Source: a virus. Taken from it: 48,126 nucleotides of DNA. The DNA lies in IMG/VR virus record IMGVR_UViG_3300036829_000162, positions 1 to 48,126 of that record, one strand, 5' to 3'. The notes under the pieces were generated by a model that was given only the letters and a program-made list of their open reading frames with translations, ran no database searches and was not told the origin of the DNA. A program made the translations under genes and the position numbers. Shown in pieces: positions 7,081-15,606 of this stretch (positions are counted from its first letter, which is position 1; each line of letters begins with the position of its first letter).

Positions 7081-8831
7081 TCGATCGGCTCTCTCCCCGC
7101 GAAGTCGAGCAGATGCTTCGCAGCTTCACTAATCACGAGAAATTCTGCGAGCACCTCAAGATCCGGAACAAGGAAGGCCTGGCCGTTCCCTACCGCAATT
7201 CCTACGCCGGCCGGAAGCTCAATAAGTCGATTCGGAAGCAGGAAATGGCGGGCCAGCCCGTGCGCCAGGTCTGCCTCAAGGCCTCCCAGGTGTGGATGAG
7301 CTCGAGCGTGGCGACCGAGATCTTCCGCCGCGTGCCGTTCTTCCCCGGCCGCCGCGCCCTCGTGGTGGCCGATATCCAGGTGCACGCGGACCTGGTTTTC
7401 GAGTATTACCTGCAGTACATCAAAAGCTACGCGGATAACCCTTTCGGCGACGAGTGGGGCTCGGAGATCCTGCTGCCCAAGCTGGTCAAAGACACCGACC
7501 ATTGGCTGCGCTGGGCGAACGATTCGAGCATTTTGGTTGGCACTGCCAATACGCCCGACATCGTACGTTCCGCTCCCTTCAACTGGCTGCACTTCTCAGA
7601 GGCCGCCTTCTATCGCTCGCTCGCGACGTTGATGACGGGCGCCATGCAGCGCGTCCCCAATTCTCCGGACTCTGGAGTGATTGTCGAGTCGACAGCCAAC
7701 GGCATGGGCGGCGATTTCTACGACCTGGTGCAGCTCGCCATGTCCGGAAAGAGCGGCTGGGGCTTTGTCTTCTTTGCCTGGCACGAGCATCCGGAAAACC
7801 AGATGGAGCCCACGAGGCTCGGGTATGCCGACCCAGCAGCGTTCCAGCGAACGCTGACGCGCGACGAATGGGCCGAGCAGCAAAACTATAACCTCACGCT
7901 GAAGCAGCTCGCCTGGCGCCGTTACAAGATCGATACCGAGTGCGAGGGTAAGCTCTCCCGCTTCCAGCAGGAGCACCCCGGCAACCCGCAAGAGGCATTC
8001 CTCGCTTCCGGCCGCACGATCTTCGATATGAAGGCCGTGGCGCGGATGCGGCCGATCCTCGATGCTCCCCGCGGCAGGCTCGAGGTCATCGACGCCGGCA
8101 TCGAGAAACGAGTGCAGTTCATTGGCAGCGAGGACGGCCGCGGCGAGCTGATCCTATTCGCCAAGCCGCGCAAGGGCGGCCGCTACATCATCGGCATTGA
8201 CCACGCGGAAGGCATTGATCCAACAGCCAAATCGGGATCGAGCGACCCCGATTACTGCTCGGCGACCGTACTCGATGGCGATACCGGCGAGCAGATGGCG
8301 AAGCTCAAGGAACGCTATGAGCCGGCGCCGTGGGCTGAGAGAGTGTACTGGCTCGGCCGTTACTTCAACTGGGCCTACCTGGTGCCGGAGCAAAAGGCCG
8401 TCGGTAAAGCGGTCATCGGCCAGCTGCTGGCCATGGAGGGCGGCGGCTATCCGCTCGAGCTGATCTACGCCACTAAGCGCGATCCGAGCGATCGCCGGCC
8501 GGCGCTGCTGCAGGAGCTCGGCTACGACACCAATACGATCTTCCGGCCGGTCCTGATCAGCGACCTGGACCGCGCGCTGCGCGAAGGCGCGATCCAACTG
8601 CACGACTCCGAGACGATCCAGCAGCTGCGTGAGTTCGTTCGCAAAGCCAACGGCCGCGAGGAAGGGCAGCGGCACGACGACGACGTCTTCAGCGTTGCGC
8701 TCGCCGTCCAGGGCTATAAATTCGCGCACCTGGCGTTTTCATATCGCGACAAGCTGCAGAAGCAAAACAGCCGCCAGTGGCAGCCGGTGAAGTACGGCGG
8801 CCGAGGAGATGACGACGATGACGACGATTGA
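7077..8831 (+). CDS. terL: terminase large subunit
   Basis: This 584-residue protein is the packaging motor ATPase/nuclease. The ATPase half has the Walker A-like KASQVWMSSS (68-77), the Walker B-like NWLHFSEAAFY and the coupling motif ESTANGMGG. The nuclease half has YIIGIDHAEG followed by DYCSATVLD, then EQKAVG and HDDDVFSVALA, giving the acidic residues of an RNase H-like fold. It ends in a run of seven aspartates. In related motors the Walker A usually reads K-x-x-Q-x-G-x-S; here the glycine position is W73. Headful packaging would fit the circularly permuted appearance of the genome. Confidence 0.92.
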   Translation: MIDRLSPREVEQMLRSFTNHEKFCEHLKIRNKEGLAVPYRNSYAGRKLNKSIRKQEMAGQPVRQVCLKASQVWMSSSVATEIFRRVPFFPGRRALVVADIQVHADLVFEYYLQYIKSYADNPFGDEWGSEILLPKLVKDTDHWLRWANDSSILVGTANTPDIVRSAPFNWLHFSEAAFYRSLATLMTGAMQRVPNSPDSGVIVESTANGMGGDFYDLVQLAMSGKSGWGFVFFAWHEHPENQMEPTRLGYADPAAFQRTLTRDEWAEQQNYNLTLKQLAWRRYKIDTECEGKLSRFQQEHPGNPQEAFLASGRTIFDMKAVARMRPILDAPRGRLEVIDAGIEKRVQFIGSEDGRGELILFAKPRKGGRYIIGIDHAEGIDPTAKSGSSDPDYCSATVLDGDTGEQMAKLKERYEPAPWAERVYWLGRYFNWAYLVPEQKAVGKAVIGQLLAMEGGGYPLELIYATKRDPSDRRPALLQELGYDTNTIFRPVLISDLDRALREGAIQLHDSETIQQLREFVRKANGREEGQRHDDDVFSVALAVQGYKFAHLAFSYRDKLQKQNSRQWQPVKYGGRGDDDDDDD

Positions 8832-8846
8832 GGAGATTTCGGCTGC

Positions 8847-9044
8847 ATGACCCATCGTGATTGGATGCAGGACCTCGAACGGCGCGCCGCGATCGCAGCG
8901 AGCGGCAAAACGGTCGAAGAACAGCCCGGCCCCGTTGTGTCCCGTTACCCCCTGAACCTCGAAGACCTTCACTTTTTGCGAGGTATGGACGCGGCTTTTC
9001 AGGAGCGGCCGTGCACGGCTAGGAGAGACGAATGCAATATTTGA
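8847..9044 (+). CDS. hypothetical protein
   Basis: This 65-residue protein starts MTHRDWMQDLERRAA and shows one helix followed by a proline-containing stretch (VVSRYPLNLEDLHFLRGM). It lies directly after the large terminase and its end overlaps the next gene by 13 bases. No family is recognised. Confidence 0.5.
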   Translation: MTHRDWMQDLERRAAIAASGKTVEEQPGPVVSRYPLNLEDLHFLRGMDAAFQERPCTARRDECNI

Positions 9045-9337
9045 ATCCTTCTTTTACGATTGGACCGCCGGAATCAACTGGCGGCGTCCTGTGCGAAGCG
9101 TGCGTCTATCTGCGCGGCGAGCACTCGATGGAGTGTCCGAAGCGCGCTGGGACCATAAGCAGCATCAAATTACTCGACGACCTCAGGCTCCCGCCCCCGA
9201 AGGATTGCCGCTCTTCCGCCTTCCGATGCAGAGATGCCGGGTGCTCAAGACGCGCCGCTGATGCCGTCACGGGACTTTGCAAGCCCCATCGGGAGCACTA
9301 TGCCGTGCTGGCTATCCTCTCGCAGCGACCAGCATAG
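9032..9337 (+). CDS. cysteine-rich putative zinc-binding protein
   Basis: This 101-residue protein has two cysteine groups: CEACVYLRGEHSMECPK near the N-terminus and FRCRDAGCSRRAA followed by GLCKPHREHY near the C-terminus. The second resembles small zinc fingers of the C-x4-C...C-x2-H type. A structural or nucleic-acid-binding role is possible. It is between the terminase and portal genes, where phages often carry small accessory proteins. Confidence 0.55.
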   Translation: MQYLNPSFTIGPPESTGGVLCEACVYLRGEHSMECPKRAGTISSIKLLDDLRLPPPKDCRSSAFRCRDAGCSRRAADAVTGLCKPHREHYAVLAILSQRPA

Positions 9338-9351
9338 CAGCGGATGGCGAT

Positions 9352-11583
9352 ATGTCGAGTGTGAAGTCCTATCAAATCGTTGTACCGGAAGCCGAGAAAG
9401 AAAAGCTCATCGATCGCATTGAGCAGGACTTCCTCAACGACAAAGCGTCACACCTCTCCTGGAATGAACGCTGCGCGCGTTGGCTCAAGAAGTGGGAAGC
9501 TCGCGTTTCGAAGCCGGCTCCCGGCGACGAGGACAAACCCAACCACGTCGTGCCGCTGATTCAGTGGCAGACGTTCAACAAGCTCGCTCGCGATCTCCAG
9601 TCGCTACTCGGCGAGGACGCCTCGATCACTGCTCGCGCCACCGGTCCCTCCGATGCCCGCAAGGTGCACAAGGTTGGCCGCTACATGACCTCGCGCGTGT
9701 TCGACCAGATGGAGATTATCAATCCTCTGGCGGTGTTTGAATTCCGCCGCATCTTGAACGGCTGGGCCGCGGCCTATCGGCCGTGGTGGAAGCGGGAATT
9801 CGAGACGATCGTCGGCGGCCGGCGTAAGCGCGTTTGCGACTTTGAAGGGCCAGGCTTTTTCCCTTGCGAGCCCGACGACCTGATGGTGCCTCCAGAGCGC
9901 GGCGTTACCTCGATCCAGGACTTCAGCCACACCATTCACCGCGTGCGCGTCACGGTCGACGACCTGCAGCGCGGCGACGGCACGCTCTACCAGGGCACCT
10001 CCGACCCCGAATTCGTTAAACAACTAATCGACTGGGCCTCCCAGAACACTTCAAACGACTACACCATGCCGGGCATGGATCCGGTGCGCACCGAGCGCGA
10101 GCGATCGGAAGGCGTCGACTACGACAGCTTCATGCTCGGCCGGCGCAGCCTGTGGGTGTGGCGGTGGTTTGGATACTGGCGGCCGCTCAAGAAGCGCAAA
10201 CGCAACGCCGAGCTGAACGACCTCGAGCGCCGGCTGCCGTTTGAAGCCGACTGGGTCATCACCTACATCCCCGGTCTGCGCAAGATCATCGGGATACAGG
10301 ACATGGTCGAGCTCTACCCGCGGATGCGGAAGCGCCGGCCGTTCGTCGAGTCGACGCTGATCAAAGACGGCACGTATCGGCCGAAAGGCTTTGGCGCGCT
10401 GCTCGAAGATCTCGAGAACGAAGCCTCCGCCAACTCCCGCCTGTTCACGGCTGCCGGCGAGCTTTCGGTGTGGCCGATCATCTTCTACAAACCGGGATCC
10501 GGTTTCGACGCCAAGAGCTTCAAGGTCGAGCCCGGCCGCGCCTATCCGACCGAGGATCCGGCCGGCGTCAACGTGATCAAGATCCAGCCCAACATGGAGT
10601 ACGCGATCGCGCGGCAGCAGGATATCCTCTCGATCGCCGAGCGCGTGACCGGCATCACGGACCAGAATCTGGGCCAGTCGGAAGAACGGCCGAACGCGCC
10701 CAAGACCGCGACCGGCCAGCTCGCTCTCATCGAAGAGGGCAACGTGCGCGCCTACCTCGATTCGACCGTGCTGCGCGAAGACTTCGAGCAGATCATCACC
10801 GATTTCTGGGACCTGGACTGTGATCTCGCACCCAAGACGGAACCGGGCATTTTCTTCCGCGTGACCGAGCAGCAGGCCAACGGTCTGTTCGACACCAAAC
10901 AGGGCGGCGCCTTCATGACCGCCAAGGAGTTTGGCGGCAAGTACGATTTCCGGCTGAAGTTCGCCACCTCGATCTGGTCGAGACAGCAGAAGAAACAAGA
11001 GCTGCTGATGTTCTACCAGATCGCGATGCAGAATCCGCTGATCGCCATGAACCCCAAAGCGCTCTGGTCTCTCACCAATCGCCTGGCGAACGAGTTCGGC
11101 ATCGACGACTTCGACACGATGGTGCCGCCGCCTCCGGATCTGGATGAGCCCAAGACGCCAGACGCCGAGTGGAATCTCATGCTCGAGGGCGATCCGACGG
11201 TGAAGCCCAACCCGCAGGACAACGACCAGCTCCACCTGGCCTCGCACCAAGAGCAGCTCGCGGACGCCAAGAAGGATCCGGATTCCGATCCACAAGCGAT
11301 CGGCCTCCTGACGAAACACATCGCCGAGACCATCGAGCAGATGCGCGTCAAGATGGCGATGCAGGCGCTGACCCATCAGCTCATGCTGCAGATGTCCGGC
11401 CAGCACCCGGGGTTCGCTCCCCCGGGCCTGCCGCCCGGCCAGCCTCAGCTCGGCCTGCCTCCCGGGCAGGCTCCCCAGCAGGGCGCTCCCCCAGCAGCAG
11501 CCCAAGCCGCCGGTAGTGTACCGCCGCCCCCGCCGGCTGTGGGCGCGACCATGGCGCCCCAACCCCAGGACGGAATGATGTGA
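9352..11583 (+). CDS. portal protein
   Basis: This 743-residue protein is of the size of P22-type portals (about 725 residues), and its place after the large terminase and before scaffold and capsid genes supports a portal, the dodecameric ring through which DNA enters and leaves the head. The N-terminal half is helical and aromatic (WNERCARWLKKWEARV, WAAAYRPWWKRE). The middle has a long helix-rich stem/wing part including QDILSIAERVTGITDQNLGQ. The last ~110 residues are P, Q and A-rich and probably flexible. I start at MSSVKSY, because the upstream in-frame residues overlap the previous gene and are compositionally unlike the rest. Confidence 0.8.
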   Translation: MSSVKSYQIVVPEAEKEKLIDRIEQDFLNDKASHLSWNERCARWLKKWEARVSKPAPGDEDKPNHVVPLIQWQTFNKLARDLQSLLGEDASITARATGPSDARKVHKVGRYMTSRVFDQMEIINPLAVFEFRRILNGWAAAYRPWWKREFETIVGGRRKRVCDFEGPGFFPCEPDDLMVPPERGVTSIQDFSHTIHRVRVTVDDLQRGDGTLYQGTSDPEFVKQLIDWASQNTSNDYTMPGMDPVRTERERSEGVDYDSFMLGRRSLWVWRWFGYWRPLKKRKRNAELNDLERRLPFEADWVITYIPGLRKIIGIQDMVELYPRMRKRRPFVESTLIKDGTYRPKGFGALLEDLENEASANSRLFTAAGELSVWPIIFYKPGSGFDAKSFKVEPGRAYPTEDPAGVNVIKIQPNMEYAIARQQDILSIAERVTGITDQNLGQSEERPNAPKTATGQLALIEEGNVRAYLDSTVLREDFEQIITDFWDLDCDLAPKTEPGIFFRVTEQQANGLFDTKQGGAFMTAKEFGGKYDFRLKFATSIWSRQQKKQELLMFYQIAMQNPLIAMNPKALWSLTNRLANEFGIDDFDTMVPPPPDLDEPKTPDAEWNLMLEGDPTVKPNPQDNDQLHLASHQEQLADAKKDPDSDPQAIGLLTKHIAETIEQMRVKMAMQALTHQLMLQMSGQHPGFAPPGLPPGQPQLGLPPGQAPQQGAPPAAAQAAGSVPPPPPAVGATMAPQPQDGMM

Positions 11584-11897
11584 TGACCGAGGCTCCCGTG
11601 ACCTTACCCGATCCTTCTCACGGCGCCATGATGTTCGAGTGGCGCTGTACCCGGTGCCCTGAGACTCACCTAGTCGCCTGGGTCTTCACCAAAGACCCGC
11701 CGCCCCTGCCTCTCGGATGGATGCGAGTCGGCAGCGATCCGATCTGCGGCGAGCACATCGGTGTCGTGCTTTTACAGCAGGAATTCACCGACGCCCTGAC
11801 CGCTTACACGTTTGCCGTCGAACTGGGCACCGCTGAGGAGCGATCGGCGGCAGTGGCGCGGTTAACCAAACTCTACGCCGAGGCGATAGAGGCATAG
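11583..11897 (+). CDS. hypothetical protein with CxxC
   Basis: This 104-residue protein contains WRCTRCPETHLVAWVF and later CGEHIGVV, a possible metal site, then a helical tail with several alanines. The start codon overlaps the portal stop (TGATG). Function unknown. Confidence 0.55.
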   Translation: MTEAPVTLPDPSHGAMMFEWRCTRCPETHLVAWVFTKDPPPLPLGWMRVGSDPICGEHIGVVLLQQEFTDALTAYTFAVELGTAEERSAAVARLTKLYAEAIEA

Positions 11898-11901
11898 AGA
11901 C

Positions 11902-12150
11902 ATGATTCACGACTACACGACTGCGGACCAGGACGCGATCGAGGAATTGATTTCGTCTCGCGGCCACGGCCTGGTGAAGCGAAAAGTTTACGCCGAGCTG
12001 AAAAAGCAGCGCGATCAGTTGGAACAGTTGGCGACGCCCGAGCTCACCTCATACATCCGTGGGCAGATCGCGGCATACAAAACGGTGCTCGACATTCCCG
12101 GCATTTTGCGCGGCGAAATCGCAGCCGACCTGAAGGAAAACAAACAATGA
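11902..12150 (+). CDS. hypothetical protein
   Basis: This 82-residue, helix-rich protein (DAIEELISSRGHGLVKRKVY, KKQRDQLEQLA) ends LKENKQ and is coupled by ATGA to the next gene. It resembles small head-region proteins of unknown role seen after portal genes. Confidence 0.5.
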   Translation: MIHDYTTADQDAIEELISSRGHGLVKRKVYAELKKQRDQLEQLATPELTSYIRGQIAAYKTVLDIPGILRGEIAADLKENKQ

Positions 12151-12356
12151 GCTTCAAGGCAGTGGAGAAAACGATCGAGAAGAAAGACGGCGTCTCGAAA
12201 GGCGCCGCCGGCGCCATCCTCGCCAAGTCGACGCGCGATGCGTCGCCAGCAGCGAAGAAAAAGAACCCGAAGCTCAAAAAGGTGAAGCCGGCGAAGGACA
12301 GCTCCTCAAGCCAGGCGCAGGGAATCATGAGCAGCATGCTCAATTCCAACTGCTGA
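12147..12356 (+). CDS. small basic hypothetical protein
   Basis: This 69-residue protein is rich in K, A and S (KKNPKLKKVKPAKDSSSS) with a short N-terminal helix resembling SKGAAGAILAKSTR. It may bind nucleic acid or be a flexible virion component. The following gene starts 73 bases downstream. Confidence 0.5.
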   Translation: MSFKAVEKTIEKKDGVSKGAAGAILAKSTRDASPAAKKKNPKLKKVKPAKDSSSSQAQGIMSSMLNSNC

Positions 12357-12429
12357 GAGATGAATCCGCTGTACCGCCGGGAGTTTCGCGACTGGCTGGC
12401 CAGTGTAGTGCGTTTTGAAGGAAAAGACC

Positions 12430-13041
12430 ATGACCCCAACGACGAACGTGACCCTCGACCCGGTCAACCAGGCGTTTTACTCCTGGCTGATGATGCTCTG
12501 CGCGTACGTGGAGCGGACCTACCAGATTGTGATGTTCCCGACGTGGACGCAGGTCGCGACACCGGGCCTCAACTCTGACAACCCGCAGCAAGTCGACAAT
12601 TTCTTCCTCACCTGCCCGCAGCTCGGCAAGCGCACCCAGGTAGGCCTCTCGGACCAGGGTTATTTCACCGGCCTGAATGGCAATCCCGGCGTTGCGGACC
12701 TGGCGACGATCATTCTCACCGAGATGACGTATCCGGCGCGGCCGCCTCAGCCGATCAGCATGGCGCCGATTGTGGTGGTTCCTCCGGCCCCGCTCTGCCC
12801 GATGGGCGATGCGTTCACGGATCTCGGCGAAGAGGACTACACCAACCTCAACCAGTCCGTCGCGATCGGCACGCTCTACAACAACAACGATCCGAGCGTC
12901 GCACCGATCGGCACGTATGTGCTCAAGGGCCGCAAAACGCCATTCGGCACACAGACCTGGTGGACGAAAGCGCCCGCGCAAAACAACGTGGTGACCGTCT
13001 CTGGCCAGACAGTGGCCCTTATGCCCGGCACAGTTGCCTGA
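12430..13041 (+). CDS. hypothetical structural-region protein
   Basis: This 203-residue protein begins MTPTTNVTLDPVNQAFYSWL and is mainly beta-type with prolines and many N and T residues, ending VVTVSGQTVALMPGTVA. AAGGA lies 7 bases before the chosen ATG, which rules out the earlier in-frame TTG. A virion role is likely from location. No family is recognised. Confidence 0.6.
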   Translation: MTPTTNVTLDPVNQAFYSWLMMLCAYVERTYQIVMFPTWTQVATPGLNSDNPQQVDNFFLTCPQLGKRTQVGLSDQGYFTGLNGNPGVADLATIILTEMTYPARPPQPISMAPIVVVPPAPLCPMGDAFTDLGEEDYTNLNQSVAIGTLYNNNDPSVAPIGTYVLKGRKTPFGTQTWWTKAPAQNNVVTVSGQTVALMPGTVA

Positions 13042-13050
13042 AAGGACTCT

Positions 13051-13233
13051 ATGGACCCCGTTACCGCAGCTTTAAACACCGTCAACTCGGCGCTGCTACT
13101 GGCCACCGAAATCTGGAAGGCCATGCCGGCAGCGCAGCAAGCCACCAATGCCGACGACTGGGGCAAGGTCACGCACAACGTGATGGACTTCGTTCAGTCG
13201 CTGCAGGCCAAACTGAACGCCATCGGCAAGTAG
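13051..13233 (+). CDS. small helical hypothetical protein
   Basis: This 60-residue protein consists of two amphipathic helices (LNTVNSALLLATEIWKAM and WGKVTHNVMDFVQSLQAKL). It has AAAGGA upstream and heads a cluster of three short genes between the portal and scaffold regions. It is not hydrophobic enough for a clear holin. Function unknown. Confidence 0.55.
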   Translation: MDPVTAALNTVNSALLLATEIWKAMPAAQQATNADDWGKVTHNVMDFVQSLQAKLNAIGK

Positions 13234-13238
13234 CCGCT

Positions 13239-13406
13239 ATGGCGTTTCATCCGGTAGATCTGCTGACGGGCAGCGGCGCGACCCTCATCGTGTCCGCTGC
13301 TGCCCGTGCGCTTCCAGAGCCTGAGCCGATGGGATCGAGGCTCTATCTGTTTTTCTACCGCTTCGCGCAAGGCCTTCTGGCCAACTGGGACAAGAATGCT
13401 CGTTAA
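13239..13406 (+). CDS. small hypothetical protein
   Basis: This 55-residue protein (MAFHPVDLLTGSGATLIVSA then MGSRLYLFFYRFAQGLLANW) has an alanine-rich first half and an aromatic amphipathic segment in the second. It resembles short proteins that precede head genes in other phages, but I cannot name a family. It overlaps the following gene by 11 bases. Confidence 0.5.
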   Translation: MAFHPVDLLTGSGATLIVSAAARALPEPEPMGSRLYLFFYRFAQGLLANWDKNAR

Positions 13407-13623
13407 AGCGGCTCTTCTGCTCGCCATGCTGCTGCTGTTCGCTCGGCTCGACGCGCAGGTCGCACCCGACAACACACAGCGCCTTGAGCAATTGAAGTGG
13501 CAGGAGCTCGCCGACGCTTGGAATCCCTTCGCCAGCAAGATGAACAACGGCGTCTTCGACGTGAAGCTCTGGGCCAAGGTAGTGAAGTCGGTGAACGCGA
13601 TCGACGGAAAGGGCTGCAAATGA
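13396..13623 (+). CDS. small protein with Sec signal peptide
   Basis: This 75-residue protein begins MLVKAALLLAMLLLFARLDA and then QVAPDN, a charged start, hydrophobic core and alanine-x-alanine-like cleavage region typical of a Sec signal. The mature part (about 54 residues) is helical with tryptophans (LKWQELADAWNPF, LWAKVVKSV). The protein should be exported, which is unusual between head genes. A lysis-related (spanin-like) role is possible but no lipobox or partner is seen. Confidence 0.6.
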   Translation: MLVKAALLLAMLLLFARLDAQVAPDNTQRLEQLKWQELADAWNPFASKMNNGVFDVKLWAKVVKSVNAIDGKGCK

Positions 13624-13976
13624 ACGGCATCATCATCGGCGAAACCTGCCCCTACTGCTCGAAGCAGCGCAGCCCACAGGACATCATCCGTCTGTCGGCC
13701 TTCACAATCTGCCAGGACTGCTGGCAGCGGCACCTCAAGGCCATGGAAGGGCTCTCCACTGGAAAATACACCGGCGAGTGTTCCGAGTGCGGCAAATCCG
13801 TCGACGAGCTGAAGCTGCGCCAGGGAAGTGGCGATACAGGAGTAAGAATGGCCATCCACTTCGAGAACGGCATTTACCGGCCTATGTGCATGCTGTGCGA
13901 TCGCACCTACGTGCCAAAGCGAGCCGATCTCTACGGGAAGACCGAATTTTGGAGGCAACGTGCTCATCAGGCCTGA
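13620..13976 (+). CDS. protein with four CxxC motifs (double zinc ribbon)
   Basis: This 118-residue protein has four CxxC pairs: C10/C13 (CPYC), C31/C34 (CQDC), C54/C57 (CSEC) and C90/C93 (CMLC). This is the arrangement of two zinc-ribbon knuckle pairs. Its ATG overlaps the preceding stop (ATGA). Zinc-ribbon proteins may contact nucleic acid or RNA polymerase; the role here is unknown. Confidence 0.65.
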   Translation: MNGIIIGETCPYCSKQRSPQDIIRLSAFTICQDCWQRHLKAMEGLSTGKYTGECSECGKSVDELKLRQGSGDTGVRMAIHFENGIYRPMCMLCDRTYVPKRADLYGKTEFWRQRAHQA

Positions 13977-14058
13977 CGGCAAGCCGATCCGATCTTCAAT
14001 CGGTTTGTTCGCAGCTTCCACCTCGTGCGGCCGGAAAAAATGCAGGCCGACGCTGTAG
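13960..14058 (+). CDS. possible 32-residue peptide
   Basis: A GTG with GGAGG 4 bases upstream opens a short frame (VLIRPDGKPIRSSIGLFAAS and onward) ending at TAG. It overlaps the end of the zinc-ribbon gene by 17 bases. The ribosome site is good but the peptide is tiny and has no family, so the call is tentative. Confidence 0.3.
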   Translation: MLIRPDGKPIRSSIGLFAASTSCGRKKCRPTL

Positions 14059-14100
14059 GCTTCCAGCACGTTTACTCCGACGAATCGAATGAGGAGTGCA

Positions 14101-15012
14101 ATGGAACAGACCGACGACGTCACCCTTCAAGAGGGTGCTCAACCGGCCGAAGCGGGCACAAAGCCCCAGGGCGGCGGTAACCGAAACGACGAAAAAGTAA
14201 CCATCACGCGAGCAGAGTTCGAGAGGATCAATCGCGAGCTCAAAGAGACGCGCGAATCGGAACGTGCCTGGGCAAGCCTTGCCCGCGGCCCTCAACAGCA
14301 AGCGCAACCGCAGGACGAAGAGGAAGTCATCGAGACCGACGACCTGTTGCCCGCCACCGGTAGCGAGGCGGTCGATGAAGCCATCCTGCAAAACCCCGAA
14401 AAGTGGGTGGAGGCGGTATCGAAGGGACCGGGCGCGATTAAGACCCTCATCAAGTCGATGGGGCTCGTCAGCGCTGCCGAGGTCGCCGAGATCGCCCGCA
14501 AGGTCGCAGCCCGCGCCATTTCCTACGAGCGCGGAAAGATGTCGACCGATGCCGCCCTGGTACGCGACTTTCCTGAACTGACGGACAAAAAGAGCCCGCT
14601 GTTCAAAGAGACCGCGAAGGAGCTGCAGGCCATGGTCAACCTGGACCCGAAGCTCAAAAACTCCCCCGGCGCTCTCCTGGCGGCCGCCAAGGTGGCAAAA
14701 GCCACCCTCGACGCCGCCGAAGCCGGCAAACGCGCCTCGCGCCGGCGTAATGACGACGACGAAGACGACGACCGCTACGACCGCTACGGCGATCGCGACG
14801 ACCGCGACGACGACGATCGCGAAGAGCAGGACCGCCGCCGCCGCTCGGACTCGCAGGACACCACGCGCAACCGCGGCCGCGATCGCTCGGGCGACGACGA
14901 CATGCTCGGCGACCAGGCGCGGCGAGTGATTGCCGAGATGGGCATCACCGCCGAAGAGTTCCGCGAGAGCGAGAAGCAGACCCGCGGCATGCGGCCGAGG
15001 GGGCGTCGATGA
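14101..15012 (+). CDS. putative capsid scaffolding protein
   Basis: This 303-residue protein is highly charged and helical: an acidic start, a region with EEEVIETDDLLPATGSEAV, alanine-rich helices (LLAAAKVAKATLDAAEAG), and a C-terminal mixed-charge tract of alternating D and R. These are features of phage scaffolds, which template the procapsid and leave before packaging, and the gene precedes the capsid genes. The start has GAGGAG upstream. Homology is not shown; only composition and position support the call. Confidence 0.55.
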   Translation: MEQTDDVTLQEGAQPAEAGTKPQGGGNRNDEKVTITRAEFERINRELKETRESERAWASLARGPQQQAQPQDEEEVIETDDLLPATGSEAVDEAILQNPEKWVEAVSKGPGAIKTLIKSMGLVSAAEVAEIARKVAARAISYERGKMSTDAALVRDFPELTDKKSPLFKETAKELQAMVNLDPKLKNSPGALLAAAKVAKATLDAAEAGKRASRRRNDDDEDDDRYDRYGDRDDRDDDDREEQDRRRRSDSQDTTRNRGRDRSGDDDMLGDQARRVIAEMGITAEEFRESEKQTRGMRPRGRR

Positions 15013-15320
15013 CAGCAGGATTGAGCATCAACGCCCGCCATCGGCGGCACTATAAGTCGGGCGGCTGCCTCGATAACGTCCATGCGGCGACGGTCGCAAA
15101 GAAGGAAACCAGCCGCAAATTCATGCGGTTCTTCCGCGACGTTCTCGATGAGGCGCGGCGCAAGATTCGGCTGGACGAAAAGGCCGAGTCTCCGACAGCC
15201 ATCCTGACTCGCCCCGAATATTTTGAGCGCGCCAGCAACCCGCGGACGACGCAATCGATGTTCGGCCGCGCTATGTCCAAAGTGCTCGGATTCTTCCGTA
15301 GCGGAAAGAAGGCTGCCTGA
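15009..15320 (+). CDS. hypothetical basic protein
   Basis: This 103-residue protein is rich in R and K (SINARHRRHYKSGGCLDN, RKFMRFFRDVLDEARRKIR). It is coupled to the scaffold-like gene by ATGA and to the next gene by TGATG. A head-assembly role is inferred from position only. Confidence 0.5.
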   Translation: MTAGLSINARHRRHYKSGGCLDNVHAATVAKKETSRKFMRFFRDVLDEARRKIRLDEKAESPTAILTRPEYFERASNPRTTQSMFGRAMSKVLGFFRSGKKAA

Positions 15321-15604
15321 TGGGACGCCCACGCAAACCGAAAGCCGATCAACCGGTGGCGGCGGATCCCGCGGCCGCTGAAACCCAAACTCCCCCGGTC
15401 ACCCCCGAACCAGCGCCAACGGCTGAAACGCCAGAAGCGACGGAGGCGACGGAAGAACAAAAGCCGGCTGCTCCGAAGGTCTGGACTATGGAGGAGCTCG
15501 TCGCCGAGTACTTCCCGAATGCCAAGAGATTTTCGGGCGGCGCCGCTGCAGGCCTGGAGCGCGAACTGCGACGGCGCAACCGCCTCGCGGAGAGAGGTTA
15601 TTGA
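15320..15604 (+). CDS. hypothetical protein with proline/alanine-rich N-terminus
   Basis: This 94-residue protein begins MGRPRKPKADQPVAADP with a low-complexity P/A/T/E-rich tract to about residue 50, then a folded-looking helical part (WTMEELVAEYFPNAKRF, LERELRRRNRLAERGY). No family is recognised. Confidence 0.5.
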   Translation: MGRPRKPKADQPVAADPAAAETQTPPVTPEPAPTAETPEATEATEEQKPAAPKVWTMEELVAEYFPNAKRFSGGAAAGLERELRRRNRLAERGY

Positions 15605-15606
15605 CG

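Noticed and set aside
10051-11562. Long open frame (503 residues) antisense to the portal gene
   Set aside because: Artefact of GC-rich codons on the opposite strand; repetitive basic composition with no recognisable fold.
12360-12578. 72-residue frame before the 203-residue structural-region gene
   Set aside because: Only its first ~20 codons are not a shifted frame of the next gene, and AAGGA points to the ATG at 12430.
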